A stretch of 7,742 bases of DNA, from assembly GCA_946528255.1 (NCBI GenBank), contig CAMMYR010000023.1, positions 1 through 7,742 on the forward strand, written 5' to 3'. Positions 6,625-7,742 of this stretch are shown in pieces (within the stretch, counting starts at the first letter, position 1; every line of letters starts with the position of its first letter). The notes beneath the pieces were generated by a model that had not been told where the DNA came from, made no database searches, and saw nothing but the letters and a program-made list of their open reading frames with translations. Position numbers and translations under genes: made by a program. The DNA comes from an uncultured Methanomicrobiales archaeon (GTDB taxonomy: Archaea; Thermoplasmatota; Thermoplasmata; Methanomassiliicoccales; Methanomethylophilaceae).

Positions 6625-7569
6625 ATGGGAAGGGCGGACACTCACCTCCATACCGAATACTCCGGTTACTCCAACCTCGGGGTCATGAAATTCCCCGAGT
6701 CCGTCATCTCGCCAGCGCAGCAGGTGGAGAAGGGCAGGGAGAACGGCATGGACGTCATCGCCATCACCGACCACGACGAGACCCGCGGAGGGTTCGAGGC
6801 CCAGGAATACGCCAGGAATATCGACGACATCGATGTGATCGTCGGCGAGGAGATAACCACCGCCGACGGCGAGCTGATAGGATTGTTCCTCACCGAGAGG
6901 ATCAAACCGGGCCTGCCCGTGGAGGAGACCGCCGACATCATCAAGGAGCAGGGCGGCCTGACCATCGCCCCGCACCCGTTCAGCTTCCACGTCTTCGCCC
7001 TGAGGGAGAAGATCTTCGACATCCCCCTGGATGGTTTCGAGACCATCAACGGGGGGCACCCGGACAAGTACTCCAACAGGTTCGCCAGGGAGGTCATGGA
7101 CCGCTACCCGGGGATCTGGGCCGAGACCGCCAGCAGCGATGCCCATTCCCTTTACACGTCCGGAACATGCTGGACCGAGTTCGAGGGGAACACGGCGGAG
7201 GACTTCAGGAAGGCCATCCTCTCAAAGAAGACCAAGGCCTGCGGCAAGCCAGCCACGGTGTTCTCCCAGGTCCAGTGGAGCATGGACGTCGCCCTCGGAG
7301 GGCAGAAGCTCCTGTACAAATCCCTCAGGGGCAAGCTGGAGTACAAGCCCGACGACCACCTGGTGGAGAAGATCGAGAGCATCAACAGGCTGAAGAAGGG
7401 GACCGGCATGGTCGCCGCCACGGCCTACGCCGTGCCGCCGATACCGTTCCTGGCAACCACCCTGAGCATGTATTACCTGCACAGGGGCGCCAAGCGCCTC
7501 ATACCCGAGATACCCCAGCGCCTGGAATCCATCGACGGGATACTAAGGTCCAAGGGGATAATCCGATGA
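6625..7569 (+). CDS. PHP-domain metal-dependent phosphoesterase
   Basis: A 314-residue protein with all the metal-binding motifs of the PHP superfamily: DTHLH (H7, H9), ITDHD (D49, H50), GEEIT (E75/E76), APHP (H117) and SSDAH (D172, H174). These ligands normally hold two or three metal ions that hydrolyse phosphoesters such as nucleotide or sugar phosphates; the substrate cannot be told from sequence. The catalytic part spans about residues 3-205. The remaining 110 residues include an amphipathic stretch and a hydrophobic segment at 261-285 (with PP at 271-272) flanked by basic residues, possibly a membrane anchor. It overlaps the following gene by ATGA, so the two are probably co-translated. 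The ATG at 6625 puts the first His motif at residue 5, as usual for the family. Confidence 0.93.
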   Translation: MGRADTHLHTEYSGYSNLGVMKFPESVISPAQQVEKGRENGMDVIAITDHDETRGGFEAQEYARNIDDIDVIVGEEITTADGELIGLFLTERIKPGLPVEETADIIKEQGGLTIAPHPFSFHVFALREKIFDIPLDGFETINGGHPDKYSNRFAREVMDRYPGIWAETASSDAHSLYTSGTCWTEFEGNTAEDFRKAILSKKTKACGKPATVFSQVQWSMDVALGGQKLLYKSLRGKLEYKPDDHLVEKIESINRLKKGTGMVAATAYAVPPIPFLATTLSMYYLHRGAKRLIPEIPQRLESIDGILRSKGIIR

Positions 7570-7742
7570 TATACAAGGTGGCCGTGGGCATCCCCCCGGA
7601 ATACGCCGACAGGATGATGGACGCTGTGGAGGCGGCCATCGAGCCTCTTTTCCCTGGATACCGCCGCGCATTCTCCTACTGGCCGTCCAAGGGCACCTGG
7701 ATACCCGAGGAGGGATCCCATCCGTTCCTCGGGAAAGTGGGC
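7566..7742 (+). CDS. YqfO/NIF3 C-terminal-type (CutA-like fold) protein, 3'-truncated
   Basis: Only the first 59 residues are in the window. The start overlaps the PHP stop as ATGA. The visible part begins with a beta strand (MIYKVAVGIPPEYADRMMDA) and contains GTWIPEEGSHPFLGKVG, which resembles the motif GTFRPLEGANPFIGEVG that I recall from the PII/CutA-like domain inserted in YqfO-type NIF3 proteins. In this family the domain can also stand alone as a protein of about 100 residues, and its place directly after the ATG suggests that form here. Function is not established; a link to metal or nucleotide binding would be by family only. No frame disruption is visible before the edge. Confidence 0.72.
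   Translation, partial: MIYKVAVGIPPEYADRMMDAVEAAIEPLFPGYRRAFSYWPSKGTWIPEEGSHPFLGKVG

Overview
The window reads as a piece of an archaeal chromosome. The strongest evidence is a complete ABCE1/Rli1 ribosome-recycling factor, a protein of archaea and eukaryotes. Two intergenic or gene-end regions also carry archaeal TATA-type boxes (TTTTATAG, TTATATAT) 28-30 nt before an ATG, the spacing expected for leaderless transcripts. Codon use is GC-rich with many AGG (Arg) and ATA (Ile) codons. The combination suggests Thermoplasmata, perhaps Methanomassiliicoccales, but nothing in the window fixes the taxon; the frequent TAG stops (three of six) call for caution with a pyrrolysine-using lineage. All supported genes lie on the + strand.

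Positions 2-2142 hold two paralogous FecCD/BtuC-type permeases (the first cut by the window edge), which probably form a heterodimeric channel for an iron chelate, haem or cobalamin. They are followed at 2069 by a FecE/BtuD-type ATPase. That ATPase does not end in a stop codon: its frame runs without interruption through a short promoter-like linker into a second, unrelated ATPase of the DrrA/NodI class, giving a 586-residue open frame (2069-3829). The matching ABC-2 (DrrB/NodJ-type) permease follows at 3814-4590. The window thus joins an importer and a likely exporter or efflux system at one ATPase open frame. No substrate-binding protein is visible; it may lie upstream.

A 221-bp gap (4591-4811) contains a 23-bp tandem repeat (three perfect units plus one diverged unit) and then the promoter of ABCE1 (4812-6611). 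The C-terminal codons of ABCE1 contain a TATA box placed to drive the next gene, a PHP-domain metal-dependent phosphoesterase (6625-7569). That gene overlaps by ATGA with a 3'-truncated gene (7566-7742) resembling the YqfO/NIF3 C-terminal (CutA-like) domain. These last genes look like a separate housekeeping cluster.

The features most worth a second look are the ATPase-ATPase frame fusion, the apparent stop loss in the second permease (TAC where its paralogue has TAG), the Q-loop substitution in the importer ATPase, and the 23-bp repeat array. I found no CRISPR array, transposon, tRNA or rRNA.
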